DNA of 18,751 nucleotides from Thermoleophilia bacterium (lineage in GTDB: Bacteria; Actinomycetota; Thermoleophilia; Gaiellales; Gaiellaceae), in the NCBI GenBank assembly GCA_016844515.1, contig JAERMP010000060.1, positions 1 through 18,751 of the forward strand, in the 5' to 3' direction. The notes under the pieces were generated by a model. That model was not told where the DNA came from. It ran no database searches and worked only from the letters and a program-made list of their open reading frames with translations. Every line of letters begins with the position of its first letter. The stretch's first letter is position 1. Below are positions 6,889 through 14,460 of the stretch, in pieces. The translations under genes and the position numbers were made by a program.

Positions 6889-9349
6889 CGAGCTCCGTCT
6901 CCACGAGCGCGAGTGCGATCGCCTCGTCTTCGGAAAGCGCGCAGCCGCGCTCCCAGGCAGACTCGAAGGCGGCTTCCTCGAGGGAATCGCGCAGACTCCC
7001 GCGCCGGCGTTCGATGGCGTCGGCGACCCAGCCGGCTCCGCCCCCGATCTCCTCGCGCAGTCGTGCGGCGGCAGCGAGCAACGCGGTCGCCGCTGCGGGT
7101 GCGCTGACGGCCTGAAGCGTGCTGGCCATGACGACCAACACCTCGGCGATGCCTTCGCGATACCCCTCATCGCGGTTCAGGACGAGCGCCTCCCGGAGCA
7201 TCGCGAGCGCCTCGTTGGTCCGTCCTTCCTTGATCGCGAGGCCTGCGAGCTGCCAGAGCTGCAGGGCGACCACCCCGGGGTCTCCGCCGGCCCGGGCGCG
7301 GGCAAGCGTCTCCTCGTGGAGCCTCTTGCCGCGTTCGTGGTCGCCCAGCATCCGCGCGATCCACGCGATCCCGTCCCCCGCGAGGAGCACGTAGTGGTCG
7401 TCGCCGAGCCGACGGAACGCGTCGAGGCTCGCCTCGAAGAAGGGGAGCGCACCAGACCAGTCCTTGCGCTCCATAGCGGCCATGCCGAGCATGTACACCG
7501 CATAGGCCTCGCCCCACGCATCGCCGAGCGTGCGCGCGAGGTCGCGCGCCTCCTCGGCTCGCTTCTCGGCGGTCTCCGGATCGCCCGTGCTCGAGGCCAT
7601 GACCGCAGCGCCATGGAGCGCCCGCACCCGGGCCGAGGTCCCGGCCCGCTCGCGAGCGAGCAGACGCTCCAGCCGGTCACGACCCTCCAGCAGATAGCCG
7701 CGCATGCTCCAGAAGCGGTAGAGGGCGCCGGCGAGCTGGAGAGCCTCTTGGGTTCGGCCGACGGATTCGAGCCAGTCGAGGACGGATCGAAGGTTGTCGT
7801 GGTCCGCCTCCAGGCGATCCAGCCACGGCCTGGGGCTGCCCTTGAGCTCGGGGAAGGCCTCCTCCGCCCGCACGAGGAAGAAGTCGGCATGGCGCTGGCG
7901 GAGTTCGCCCGCCTCACCCGACGCCTCCAGTCGTTCGCCCGCGTACTCGCGGATCGTCTCGAGCATCCAGTAGCGCTCGTCCGTGTGGCGAACAAGGCTC
8001 TTGTCGACGAGCGACTGGAGGGTGTCGAGATCGGCCTCTGTGACCTCCTCGGCGGCCTCGAGCGTGCAGCCGCCGCGGAAGACGGCGAGGCGGGAAAAGA
8101 GACGCTGCTCGTCTTCGGTGAGCAGGTCGTATGACCACTCGATCGTGGCCCGCAGGGTGCGCTGGCGTTCGGGTACGTCTCTGGCACCGCCCGTGAGTAG
8201 GGGCAGGCGCTCGTCGAGGCGCTCGAGGATCTGGGCGGTGGAGAGGGCCTTGACGCGAGCTGCGGCGAGCTCGAGTGCGAGCGGCAGGTCGTCGAGACGG
8301 GCGCAGATCTCGGACACGGACTCGTCTGGCTGGAAGTCGGGCCTGACCGCCCTCGCTCTCGCGAGGAAGAATCCGACCCCTTCCTCGTGGACGAGCGGGG
8401 GGACGGGGTACTCCTGCTCGCCAGTGACGTGCAACGGCTCTCGGCTCGTGACCAGGAGGTCGAGGTTGGGGCAAGCGGCGAGAAGCTCGGAGAGGTCGGG
8501 CGCGGCTTCGACGACCTGCTCGAAGTTGTCGAAGAGGCAAAGCATCGCCTTGTCGGAGATGTGCTCGGCGAGGCCGTTCTTCGAGCCGACGGCCTGCGCT
8601 GCCGTCTCGAGGACGAGCTTGGGATCGCGGAGCGGCGCCAGCGGCACCCACCAGACGCCGTCGGGGTAGCTGTCGGAGGCGAGGCCGGCAGCCTGCGCAG
8701 CAAGCCGGGTCTTGCCCGTTCCCCCGGGCCCGGTGAGCGTGAGCAGGCGCCCGTCCTTCTCGTAGAGGAGCGCGACGACCTCCTGGAGCTCGCGCTCACG
8801 CCCGAGGAAAGGTGTCGAGGGAATGGGCAGGTTCGTGCGGTAGAGGCTCTTGAGCGTCGGGAAGTCGCCCTCTCCGAGCTGGAAGATGCGCTCGGGCGCG
8901 GAGAGGTCCTTCAAGCGGTGCTCACCGAGATCCTTGAGCTGGATCTCGACGAGCTGCGCTGTGGACGACGAGACGAGCACCTGCCCGCCGTGGCCGGCGG
9001 CAGCGATGCGGGCGGCGCGGTGGACGTCTCCCCCGACGTAGCCCTCCTCGGTGAGTAGCGGCGTCCCTGTGTGTAGGCCGATCCGTACCTGGATCGGGCC
9101 GGAAGCGAGCACCTCGGTCATCTCTCCCGCAGCCGCGATCGCTCCCGGCGCGGTTGGGAAGGCGAAGAAGAAGGCGTCCCCCTGGGTATCCACCTCGACC
9201 CCATCGTGGTGGGCGCACGCCTCGCGGATCAGGAGACGGTGCTCGGCAAGCGCTTCCGCGTACCCCTCGGCGCCCAACTCGTGCAGAAGGCGAGTCGACC
9301 CCTCGACGTCGGTGAAGAGGAAGGTGACGGTGCCGGAGGGAAGGGTCAT
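6881..9349 (-). CDS. Cyclase-like / STAND ATPase / helical-repeat protein (copy 2)
   Basis: This 822-residue protein is the middle member of the array. Start ATG 9349-9347 overlaps the stop of copy 3 (ATGA), and the stop TAG at 6883-6881 lies inside the start of copy 1. Domain order is as in copy 1. The class III cyclase-like domain (~6-160) has D14 and D58 in the metal positions but D54, G103 and H110 where active cyclases usually carry Lys, Asp and Asn. The STAND/NB-ARC ATPase has its P-loop at about 207-214, Walker B MLCLFDNFEQ and VTSRE. Then come the WMLETIREYAGERL segment and a C-terminal alpha-helical repeat region rich in Ala, Leu and Glu (LWQLAGLAIKEGRTNEALAM). There is no LuxR or other HTH at the C-terminus (ends ALVETELDA), no signal peptide and no membrane segment, so it should be cytosolic. 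The ATPase may act as a ligand- or partner-triggered switch (inference from STAND proteins). Confidence 0.88.
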   Translation of the reverse strand: MTLPSGTVTFLFTDVEGSTRLLHELGAEGYAEALAEHRLLIREACAHHDGVEVDTQGDAFFFAFPTAPGAIAAAGEMTEVLASGPIQVRIGLHTGTPLLTEEGYVGGDVHRAARIAAAGHGGQVLVSSSTAQLVEIQLKDLGEHRLKDLSAPERIFQLGEGDFPTLKSLYRTNLPIPSTPFLGRERELQEVVALLYEKDGRLLTLTGPGGTGKTRLAAQAAGLASDSYPDGVWWVPLAPLRDPKLVLETAAQAVGSKNGLAEHISDKAMLCLFDNFEQVVEAAPDLSELLAACPNLDLLVTSREPLHVTGEQEYPVPPLVHEEGVGFFLARARAVRPDFQPDESVSEICARLDDLPLALELAAARVKALSTAQILERLDERLPLLTGGARDVPERQRTLRATIEWSYDLLTEDEQRLFSRLAVFRGGCTLEAAEEVTEADLDTLQSLVDKSLVRHTDERYWMLETIREYAGERLEASGEAGELRQRHADFFLVRAEEAFPELKGSPRPWLDRLEADHDNLRSVLDWLESVGRTQEALQLAGALYRFWSMRGYLLEGRDRLERLLARERAGTSARVRALHGAAVMASSTGDPETAEKRAEEARDLARTLGDAWGEAYAVYMLGMAAMERKDWSGALPFFEASLDAFRRLGDDHYVLLAGDGIAWIARMLGDHERGKRLHEETLARARAGGDPGVVALQLWQLAGLAIKEGRTNEALAMLREALVLNRDEGYREGIAEVLVVMASTLQAVSAPAAATALLAAAARLREEIGGGAGWVADAIERRRGSLRDSLEEAAFESAWERGCALSEDEAIALALVETELDA

Positions 9350-11813
9350 GGGGCCGCGGGCACCGTCTCAGTTCCCAGCACTTCATCCAGCACGGCGTCG
9401 AAGGACGCCGCTCTCCCCGCGCGCTCGGCGGCTTCGAGCTCCTCCGGCGCGAGCTGTGCGCGCGCACCCCCGATGTACCGCTCCTGCAGCCCGCTCCACC
9501 AGCGGTCGCTCTCCATTTCCAGGACCTCCTTCTCCGCGTACGCCGCAGCCGCCAGCCGCACGGCGCGAGCCCAGTCCCCCTGCCCAGCTGCGGACATGGC
9601 GACACCGAGGAGCTCATCCACGCACCGCCTGGGGAGGCCCGATGTCCGTGCGAACGCGAGCGCACGGAGGTAACGGTGCTCCGCTTCCGGGTAGTCCCCA
9701 CCGACCAGCGGAGAAAGTGCAGCGCTACTTGCTCTGCCCGCCGGGCCCCGTATCTGGCTCCGAGGCCCTGGAGTTCCTGGGCCACCGGCACCGCATGCTC
9801 GATCTCGCCCGATGCGACGAGCACATGACAGAGCCCGGCCAACGACTGCCACGAGTCGAGCTCCGGCGCGCCGGCCTGCCGGCGAACGGCCAGGCTCTCC
9901 TCCAAGGCGAGCCGCGCGGCCTCGTACTCTCCAAAATTGTCGTGCGTCCAGCCGAGCTCTTCGAGGGCCAGCGCCTCTCCGGTCGCGTCGCCCAGCTCGC
10001 GCCACACGCTGAGAGCCTCCTCGAGGTAGGCCAGCGCCTTGTGCTCGTCGATGAAATCGAGTCCGCCGAGATGCGTGAGCACTCGGGCTCGAATTCGATC
10101 GCGCGACTCGTATCTCCCGAGCACTGCGGCGAGCCTGTCGCGTGCCTCCGCCACTCGCCCTCCCAGCTGCCAGTATGAGGCGATCGCACCGGCGAGCTGA
10201 GCCTCTGCCTCGGGGCGGCTGTTCGCGGCCCAATCGAGCGCGGCGCGGATGTTGTCGTGCTCGGCCCCGACGAGCGGGAGCCACGTGGACGCCGAGGCGA
10301 GGCGCTCCTCGTAGGCCCGCTCCGCGAGCGTGAGGAAGTGGTCGAGGTGCCGCTCGCGGATGGTCTCCTCCTCTTCACTTTCCTCGAACCGCTCGGCCGC
10401 GTACTCGCGGATCGTCTCCAGCATCCAGAAGCGAGGAGCGTCGTCCTCGTCCCGACGGCGAACGAGGTTCTTGTCGAGGAGGGACTGAAGCGTGTCGGCG
10501 TCGGCGCCCGCAACGTCCTCGGCGGCCTCATAGGTGCAGCCGGCGAAGACGGAGAGTCGGCGGAAGAGCTGCTGCTCGTCGTCCGAGAGAAGGTCGTGGC
10601 TCCATTCGATCGTCGCCCGCAGGGTCTGCTGCCGGGGATCGGCATCGCGTCCGGCCTTGAGCAGGTCGAGCCTCTGCGAGATCCGCTCGAGGAGCTGCTC
10701 GGGGGAGAAGAGCTTCGTCCGCGCGGCCGCCAGCTCGATCGCGAGCGGCATGCCGTCCAAGCGTCGGCACAGCTCGGTGATGGTCTCCGATGCGGGGAGC
10801 TGCGAACGCTCGCAGAAGAGCGAGACGGCCTCCTCGTCCGAGAGCTCCGGCACCTGGTACTCCCGCTCCCCGGATATGCGAAGCGTCTCCCTGCTGGTAA
10901 CGAGGAGGGAGAGCTTGGGGCAAGCCTCAAGCAGCGTCCCGAGCGCGGGCGCGGCATCGACGACCTGCTCGAAGTTGTCGAGGAGAAGGAGCATTGTCTT
11001 TCCGCCGATGTGGGACTCCAAGCCGTCCTTCGCCCCCAGCACTTGGGAGACGGTCTCGAGCACGAGCTCGGGATCGCGGACAGCGGCGATCGGAATCCAG
11101 AAGGTCCCGTTCGGGTACTCGGGAGCCACTGTCCACGCGGCTTCGAGCGCGAGCCGGGTCTTGCCCGTCCCGCCCGGTCCGGTGAGCGTGACGAGGCGCG
11201 CACCGTCCGTGACGAGGGAGATGACCTCGCGCAGCTCGCGTTCCCTGCCGACGAAGGTGCTCGCCGGCGTGGGCAGGTTCGTTACCCCGATCGACCTGAG
11301 CGGCGGGAAGGCCTCCTCGCCGAGCTGGAACAGCCACTCGAGTTCGGCGAGATCCTTGAAGCGGTGCTCGCCGAGATCTATGAGGTGGAACTCGACGAGC
11401 TGGGCCGTGGGAGAGGAGACGAGCACCTGCCCGCCATGTCCGGCTGCCGCGATGCGGGCGGCTCGATGGACGTCATCACCGACGTAGCCCTCCTCGGTCA
11501 GGAGCGGCGTCCCCGTGTGCAGGCCGATCCGCACCTGCACCTGCGCAGACGCGAGCGTCTCTGTCATCTCTTCCGCTGCCGCAAGCGCACCGGGTGCAGT
11601 CGGAAAGGCGAGGAAGAAGGCATCGCCCTGCGTGTCGACTTCGACGCCGTCGTGGCGAGTGCAGGCCTCGCGGATCACGCCACGGTGCTCGGCGAGCGCC
11701 TCCGCGTAGTCCTCAGCGCCAAGCTCGTGCAGAAGCGTCGTCGAGCCTTCGACATCGGTGAAGAGGAAGGTGACGGTTCCTGAGGGAAGATCGCCTCGCA
11801 CAGGCGGCATCAT
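9346..11813 (-). pseudogene. Cyclase-like / STAND ATPase / helical-repeat protein (copy 3), frameshifted
   Basis: First gene of the array, starting at ATG 11813 (or GTG 11801, which aligns with the Met of copy 1). It encodes a cyclase-like domain (D20 and D64 retained; D60, G109 and H116 divergent). A STAND ATPase follows (P-loop GPGGTGKT near 212-219, Walker B MLLLLDNFEQ, VTSRE), then WMLETIREYAAERF and helical repeats. The frame is good as far as LHFLRWSVG at about 9696. Beyond this it turns into Arg/Ser-rich nonsense that runs on to 8922. The -1 frame carries the sensible continuation (GDYPEAEHRYLRALAFA to VLGTETVPAAP) and stops at 9348-9346, overlapping the ATG of copy 2. Adding one G to the four-G run (9699-9696) restores an 822-residue protein, the same length as copy 2. 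It is a true mutation, an assembly or sequencing indel, or less likely a -1 ribosomal shift. If real, the N-terminal 700 or so residues could still be made. Confidence 0.85.
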
Positions 11814-11866
11814 GCGTCAGAGCGAGGCCTGAGTCACGTGAGACGGCGGAATGCGATAGTCCGCGC
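11814..11866. promoter_or_regulatory. Divergent intergenic region with candidate extended -10
   Basis: This gap of 53 bases lies between the minus-strand array and the plus-strand synthase gene, so both promoters must sit here or inside the coding starts. On the plus strand TGCGATAGT (11852-11860) resembles an extended -10 element (4 of 6 in the hexamer). A start point about 7 bases on would fall at or next to the GTG at 11867, and there is no Shine-Dalgarno sequence, so a leaderless mRNA is possible. No good -35 is seen. TCACGTGA (11834-11841) is an 8-base palindrome that could be an operator half-way between the two genes. I see no convincing minus-strand promoter. Confidence 0.35.
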
Positions 11867-13048
11867 GTGACTCTCGATCGCTCCAAGGTCTGGACCGGTG
11901 ACCTGAATGCGAAGGCGCTCGAGCCGCAGCCGCACGGCACCGTCGGCCTCTACGACACGACGCTACGTGACGGCGAGCAGACGGTCGGTGTCGTCCTCTC
12001 GCCGGAGGACAAGCTTGTGATCGCGACGGCGCTCTCGGCAGCCGGCGTGGATCGCATCGAGGCGGGCTTCCCGCGCGTGTCCGAGGACGATGCCCGGGCA
12101 ATCTCGCTCATCCTCGATGCAGGGCTCGACGCGGAGATCTGGGGCTTCTCGCGTGCGGTCCGCGCCGATGTCGAAGCGCTCGTCGAGCTCGGTCTCCAAG
12201 CGTCTGTCATCGAGAGCCCGATCTCCGACGGCAAGCTCGCGGCGCTGGGCGTGTCGCGCGACACGATGCTCGAGCGGATCCGCTCCGCCGTCTCGTTTGC
12301 CGTGGAGCAGGGAATCCGGGTCGCGTTCTTCGGCGTGGACTCGACTCGCGCAGACCTCGAGTTCGTGCGTCGCGTCTACGAGAGCGCCGTTGAGGCGGGC
12401 GCCCAGGAAGTCGTCGTCGTCGACACGCTCGGGATCGCGACACCCGAAGCGGCGGCGTTCCTCGTCGGTGACGTCGCCGAACGGCTCGACTACGAGGTTC
12501 CCGTCCACTGGCACGGCCACGACGACTTCGGCCTCGCGACTGCGGCGGCCGTCGCCGCGGTGCAGGCGGGCGCGACCTGGGTGCAGGGGACCGTCAACGG
12601 CATGGGGGAGAGGGCGGGCAACGCAGATCTCGTCGAGGTAGCGCTTGCTCTCGAGGCTCTGTACGGGATCCCGACCCGACTTCGGCTCGAGCAGGCGCGC
12701 GAGCTCGCGCGGCTGGTCCAGGAGCTCGCAGGCACCCAGCTGGCGCCCTGGAAGGCCGTCACGGGCGACAACCTCTTCATCCGCGAGTCCGGAGCCGTCG
12801 CCTCGCAGTTCCACGATCCGCCGGCGATCGAGCCGTATGCCTCGGAGCTCGTCGGCGCCACGCGCGGGATCGTGCTCGGGAAGAAGAGCGGGCTCGACTC
12901 GGTTCGGATCAAGGTCGACGAGCTCGGGCTGGACGTGCCGGAGGAGCGCTACCCCGATCTGCTCGTCGCCGTCAAGCGGCTCGGTACAAGGAGGAAGGGC
13001 CTGGTCTCGGACGCCGACTTCCGGCGTCTCGTTCGAAGAGGAGGTTGA
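11867..13048 (+). CDS. DRE-TIM acyltransferase (homocitrate/isopropylmalate synthase family)
   Basis: A 393-residue enzyme of the HMGL-like/LeuA superfamily, which condenses acetyl-CoA (or another acyl-CoA) with a 2-oxo acid by Claisen chemistry. The signature LYDTTLRDGEQ (R34, D35) opens the TIM barrel. IEAGFPRVSEDD, the metal-ligand strand HWHGHDDFG (H216, H218) and GMGERAGNADL (about 244-254) follow in the normal order. A short C-terminal domain contains IVLGKKSGLDSVRI, as in homocitrate synthases. The long LeuA allosteric domain is absent, so leucine feedback is unlikely. The substrate could be 2-oxoglutarate, pyruvate, 2-oxoisovalerate or a catabolic oxo acid, and the sequence alone does not decide. 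GTG 11867 is the only reasonable start and has no Shine-Dalgarno. It is followed 4 bases later by the RidA-like gene. Confidence 0.85.
   Translation: MTLDRSKVWTGDLNAKALEPQPHGTVGLYDTTLRDGEQTVGVVLSPEDKLVIATALSAAGVDRIEAGFPRVSEDDARAISLILDAGLDAEIWGFSRAVRADVEALVELGLQASVIESPISDGKLAALGVSRDTMLERIRSAVSFAVEQGIRVAFFGVDSTRADLEFVRRVYESAVEAGAQEVVVVDTLGIATPEAAAFLVGDVAERLDYEVPVHWHGHDDFGLATAAAVAAVQAGATWVQGTVNGMGERAGNADLVEVALALEALYGIPTRLRLEQARELARLVQELAGTQLAPWKAVTGDNLFIRESGAVASQFHDPPAIEPYASELVGATRGIVLGKKSGLDSVRIKVDELGLDVPEERYPDLLVAVKRLGTRRKGLVSDADFRRLVRRGG
13037..13044 (+). promoter_or_regulatory. Strong Shine-Dalgarno for the RidA-like gene
   Basis: AGAGGAGG lies 8 bases ahead of ATG 13053 and inside the end of the synthase gene. 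It fixes the start of the RidA-like protein against longer in-frame readings that begin inside the synthase gene. Confidence 0.75.
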
Positions 13049-13052
13049 TGAC

Positions 13053-13451
13053 ATGCACCACCGCGAGCTTGTGAACCCGCCGGAGCTGCATCCTGCTCCT
13101 GGCTTCAGCCACGTCGCGATCGCCTCTGGAGAGCGTGTCGTCCACTTCGCGGGGCAGGTTGCGCTCGCACCGGACTTCGGTCTGGTCGGCGGTGACGATC
13201 TCTACGAGCAGACGCGTGCCGCGATGCGGAACGTGAGGGTTGCGATGGACGCCGCCGGGGTCACCTGGGACGACATCGTTCGCCGAACGATCTACACGCT
13301 GCAGCCGACCGAGTACGAGACGATCACGCGTGCGATCGACGATGTCACGGGCGGAGCGGAGCACCCCGCCCAGACGATCGTAGGCGTCACAGGCCTGGCG
13401 CTACCCGGCCTTCTGATCGAGATCGAGTGCACCGCCGTGACGGCTTCGTAA
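13053..13451 (+). CDS. RidA/YjgF/YER057c/UK114 family protein
   Basis: A 132-residue small cytosolic protein, the usual length for this family, whose archetype RidA hydrolyses reactive enamine/imine intermediates from PLP enzymes. Family landmarks are VHFAGQVALAP, LYEQTRAAMRNVRVAMDAAGVTWDDIVRRTIYT and the C-terminal strand LIEIECTAV. Aligning HPAQTIVGVTGLALPG with the E. coli region FPARSCVEVARLPKD puts Gly at the position of the substrate-gripping Arg105. It therefore probably belongs to a Rid subgroup without classical imine deaminase activity. It follows the synthase gene by 4 bases with a strong ribosome site, so the two are co-transcribed. A role in handling an unstable intermediate of the same pathway is inference. 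Confidence 0.88.
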   Translation: MHHRELVNPPELHPAPGFSHVAIASGERVVHFAGQVALAPDFGLVGGDDLYEQTRAAMRNVRVAMDAAGVTWDDIVRRTIYTLQPTEYETITRAIDDVTGGAEHPAQTIVGVTGLALPGLLIEIECTAVTAS

Positions 13452-13472
13452 GGGCCGGGCGTCGCCTCCGAG

Positions 13473-13501
13473 TTGACTGACATGTCAGTTCGGGGGATAC
13501 T
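13473..13501 (+). promoter_or_regulatory. Sigma-70-type promoter for the reductase-transporter operon
   Basis: TTGACT (13473-13478) matches the -35 consensus at 5 of 6 positions. After a 17-base spacer, GATACT (13496-13501) matches the -10 at 4 of 6. The predicted start point (about 13507-13509) lies only about 5 bases before the GTG at 13513, so the mRNA would be nearly leaderless, in keeping with the lack of a Shine-Dalgarno there. Confidence 0.6.
13476..13489. promoter_or_regulatory. 14-base perfect palindromic operator
   Basis: ACTGACATGTCAGT is a perfect dyad that overlaps the last half of the -35 hexamer and most of the spacer. This is a common position for a TetR-, GntR- or MarR-type repressor to block RNA polymerase. 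No regulator gene lies in the window, so the binding protein is unknown. Confidence 0.6.
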
Positions 13502-13512
13502 CGCCCGGCCGC

Positions 13513-14460
13513 GTGGAACGGATCTGCATCGTCGGGGCAGGGGTGATCGGGAGCCTCTTCGCGGGTCATCTGGCCCAGGTTTGCGACGTCTCGGTTCTGA
13601 CCCGTCGACGGGAGCATGCGGAGTCCTTGAACCGTGAAGGTCTGCGCGTTAGCGGGAAGAGCGACCGCCACGCGCGCGTGGCGGCGACCGATGACCCGGC
13701 CGAGCTCCCCGAGTTCGACGTCGCCATCATTGCAACGAAGGCATCAGGGCTCGAACCGGCGGCGGCGGCGCTCGAGGGCCGGTTTCCGGAGGCGACCGTC
13801 ATGACCGTGCTGAACGGCATCGGCGCCGAGGAGGTCGTCCGCGCACATGGCGACTGGCCGATCGTCTCCGGCGTCACGTTCATGAGCGGGACGCGTCACT
13901 CGGACACCCACGTCGAGTACATCCTCGACACCGAGACGTGGCTCGGCCCGTACGAGGACACTTTGTTCGCGAAGGTGCGTGACATCGCCGACACGATCGT
14001 GGCGTCGGGCCTGAAAGCCGAGGCCCTGCCGGATCTGCGCCCGGCCCAGTGGTCGAAGCTCATCTTCAACGCGGCCGTCAATCCGGTCGCAGCGCTCACC
14101 GGGCTGTCGCACGACTCGCACTTCGCGCAGGACGCTGAACCGACGGATCTCGGGCATCTCGTGCACGGACTCGTGGACGAAGGCAAGGCAGTCGCCGCGG
14201 CAGCCGGAATCGAGCTTCATGACGACCCGTGGGAGATGAACGTGCTCGCGACGCAGCGAGGATCGGCGCACTACCCGTCGATGCTCGAGGACGTCGACGC
14301 TCAGCGGCAGACCGAGATCGAGCTCATCACCGGCTCGCTCGTCCGCGAGGCGGCACGGCATGACGTTTCCGTCCCGCTCCATACGCTGCTCTACGGGCTC
14401 GTCAGAGGAAAGGAAACATCGTGGCAGGTAGGACAGGAACCGACAGGAGGGCAGAGATGA
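13513..14460 (+). CDS. Ketopantoate reductase family protein (ApbA/PanE-like)
   Basis: A 315-residue cytosolic NADP(H)-dependent 2-oxo acid reductase. The Rossmann start ICIVGAGVIGSLFAGHLA has the GAGVIG loop at residues 8-13. The catalytic Lys is K182 in WSKLIFNAAVNPVAALTG, and the substrate-binding Glu is E268 in the conserved block PSMLEDVDAQRQTEIELITG. Length, fold order and key residues fit 2-dehydropantoate 2-reductase. Such paralogues often act on other 2-oxo acids, and its overlap with a Liv-type importer, not pantothenate genes, favours a catabolic role (inference). The GTG start at 13513 follows the promoter directly. The stop overlaps ATG 14457 of the binding-protein gene (ATGA), and the last codons hold that gene's ribosome site. 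Confidence 0.88.
   Translation: MERICIVGAGVIGSLFAGHLAQVCDVSVLTRRREHAESLNREGLRVSGKSDRHARVAATDDPAELPEFDVAIIATKASGLEPAAAALEGRFPEATVMTVLNGIGAEEVVRAHGDWPIVSGVTFMSGTRHSDTHVEYILDTETWLGPYEDTLFAKVRDIADTIVASGLKAEALPDLRPAQWSKLIFNAAVNPVAALTGLSHDSHFAQDAEPTDLGHLVHGLVDEGKAVAAAAGIELHDDPWEMNVLATQRGSAHYPSMLEDVDAQRQTEIELITGSLVREAARHDVSVPLHTLLYGLVRGKETSWQVGQEPTGGQR
14445..14450 (+). promoter_or_regulatory. Shine-Dalgarno deciding the start of the binding protein
   Basis: AGGAGG sits 6 bases before ATG 14457. It favours this start over the in-frame GTG at 14421, and the resulting N-terminus (MKNVRKAVLALAAVAVV) is a proper signal peptide. Confidence 0.8.

Larger units (their letters stand above)
13453..13510. repeat. 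9-base inverted repeat bracketing the promoter
   Basis: GGCCGGGCG (13453-13461) and CGCCCGGCC (13502-13510) are perfect reverse complements 40 bases apart. They sit directly after the RidA-like stop and directly before the GTG of the reductase gene, enclosing the promoter and its palindrome. In RNA from the upstream gene this would be a GC-rich stem without a T run. It may be a weak terminator/anti-start structure or chance in GC-rich DNA. Confidence 0.5.

Noticed and set aside
6889..7170. Upstream extension of copy 1 to an ATG at 7170
   Set aside because: It only reads copy 2's C-terminus out of frame. The paralogues all begin a few residues before LPSGTVTFLFTD, matching ATG 6888.
6584..8134. 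516-codon plus-strand frame opposite cyclase copies 1 and 2
   Set aside because: It crosses the boundary between two real genes and shows only low-complexity Arg/Glu/Ala sequence. A similar frame appears opposite copy 3 (10257-11783), as expected for shadows of paralogues.
8922..9690. C-terminal ~255 codons of the long frame of copy 3, running through the start of copy 2
   Set aside because: The sequence changes abruptly to Arg/Ser/His-rich text after the four-G run and overlaps the cyclase domain of copy 2 in another frame. The genuine C-terminus is in the -1 frame ending at 9346.
4393..11813. Cyclase array as a CBASS or Pycsar anti-phage operon
   Set aside because: No effector (TIR, membrane-pore, nuclease or phospholipase) or other defence gene is adjacent. 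The cyclase-like domain is fused to a STAND ATPase, unlike the stand-alone Pycsar cyclases, so this label would be unsupported.
11867..13048. Naming the synthase leuA or nifV
   Set aside because: It lacks the LeuA regulatory domain, and no nitrogenase or leucine genes are nearby, so only the superfamily is supported.
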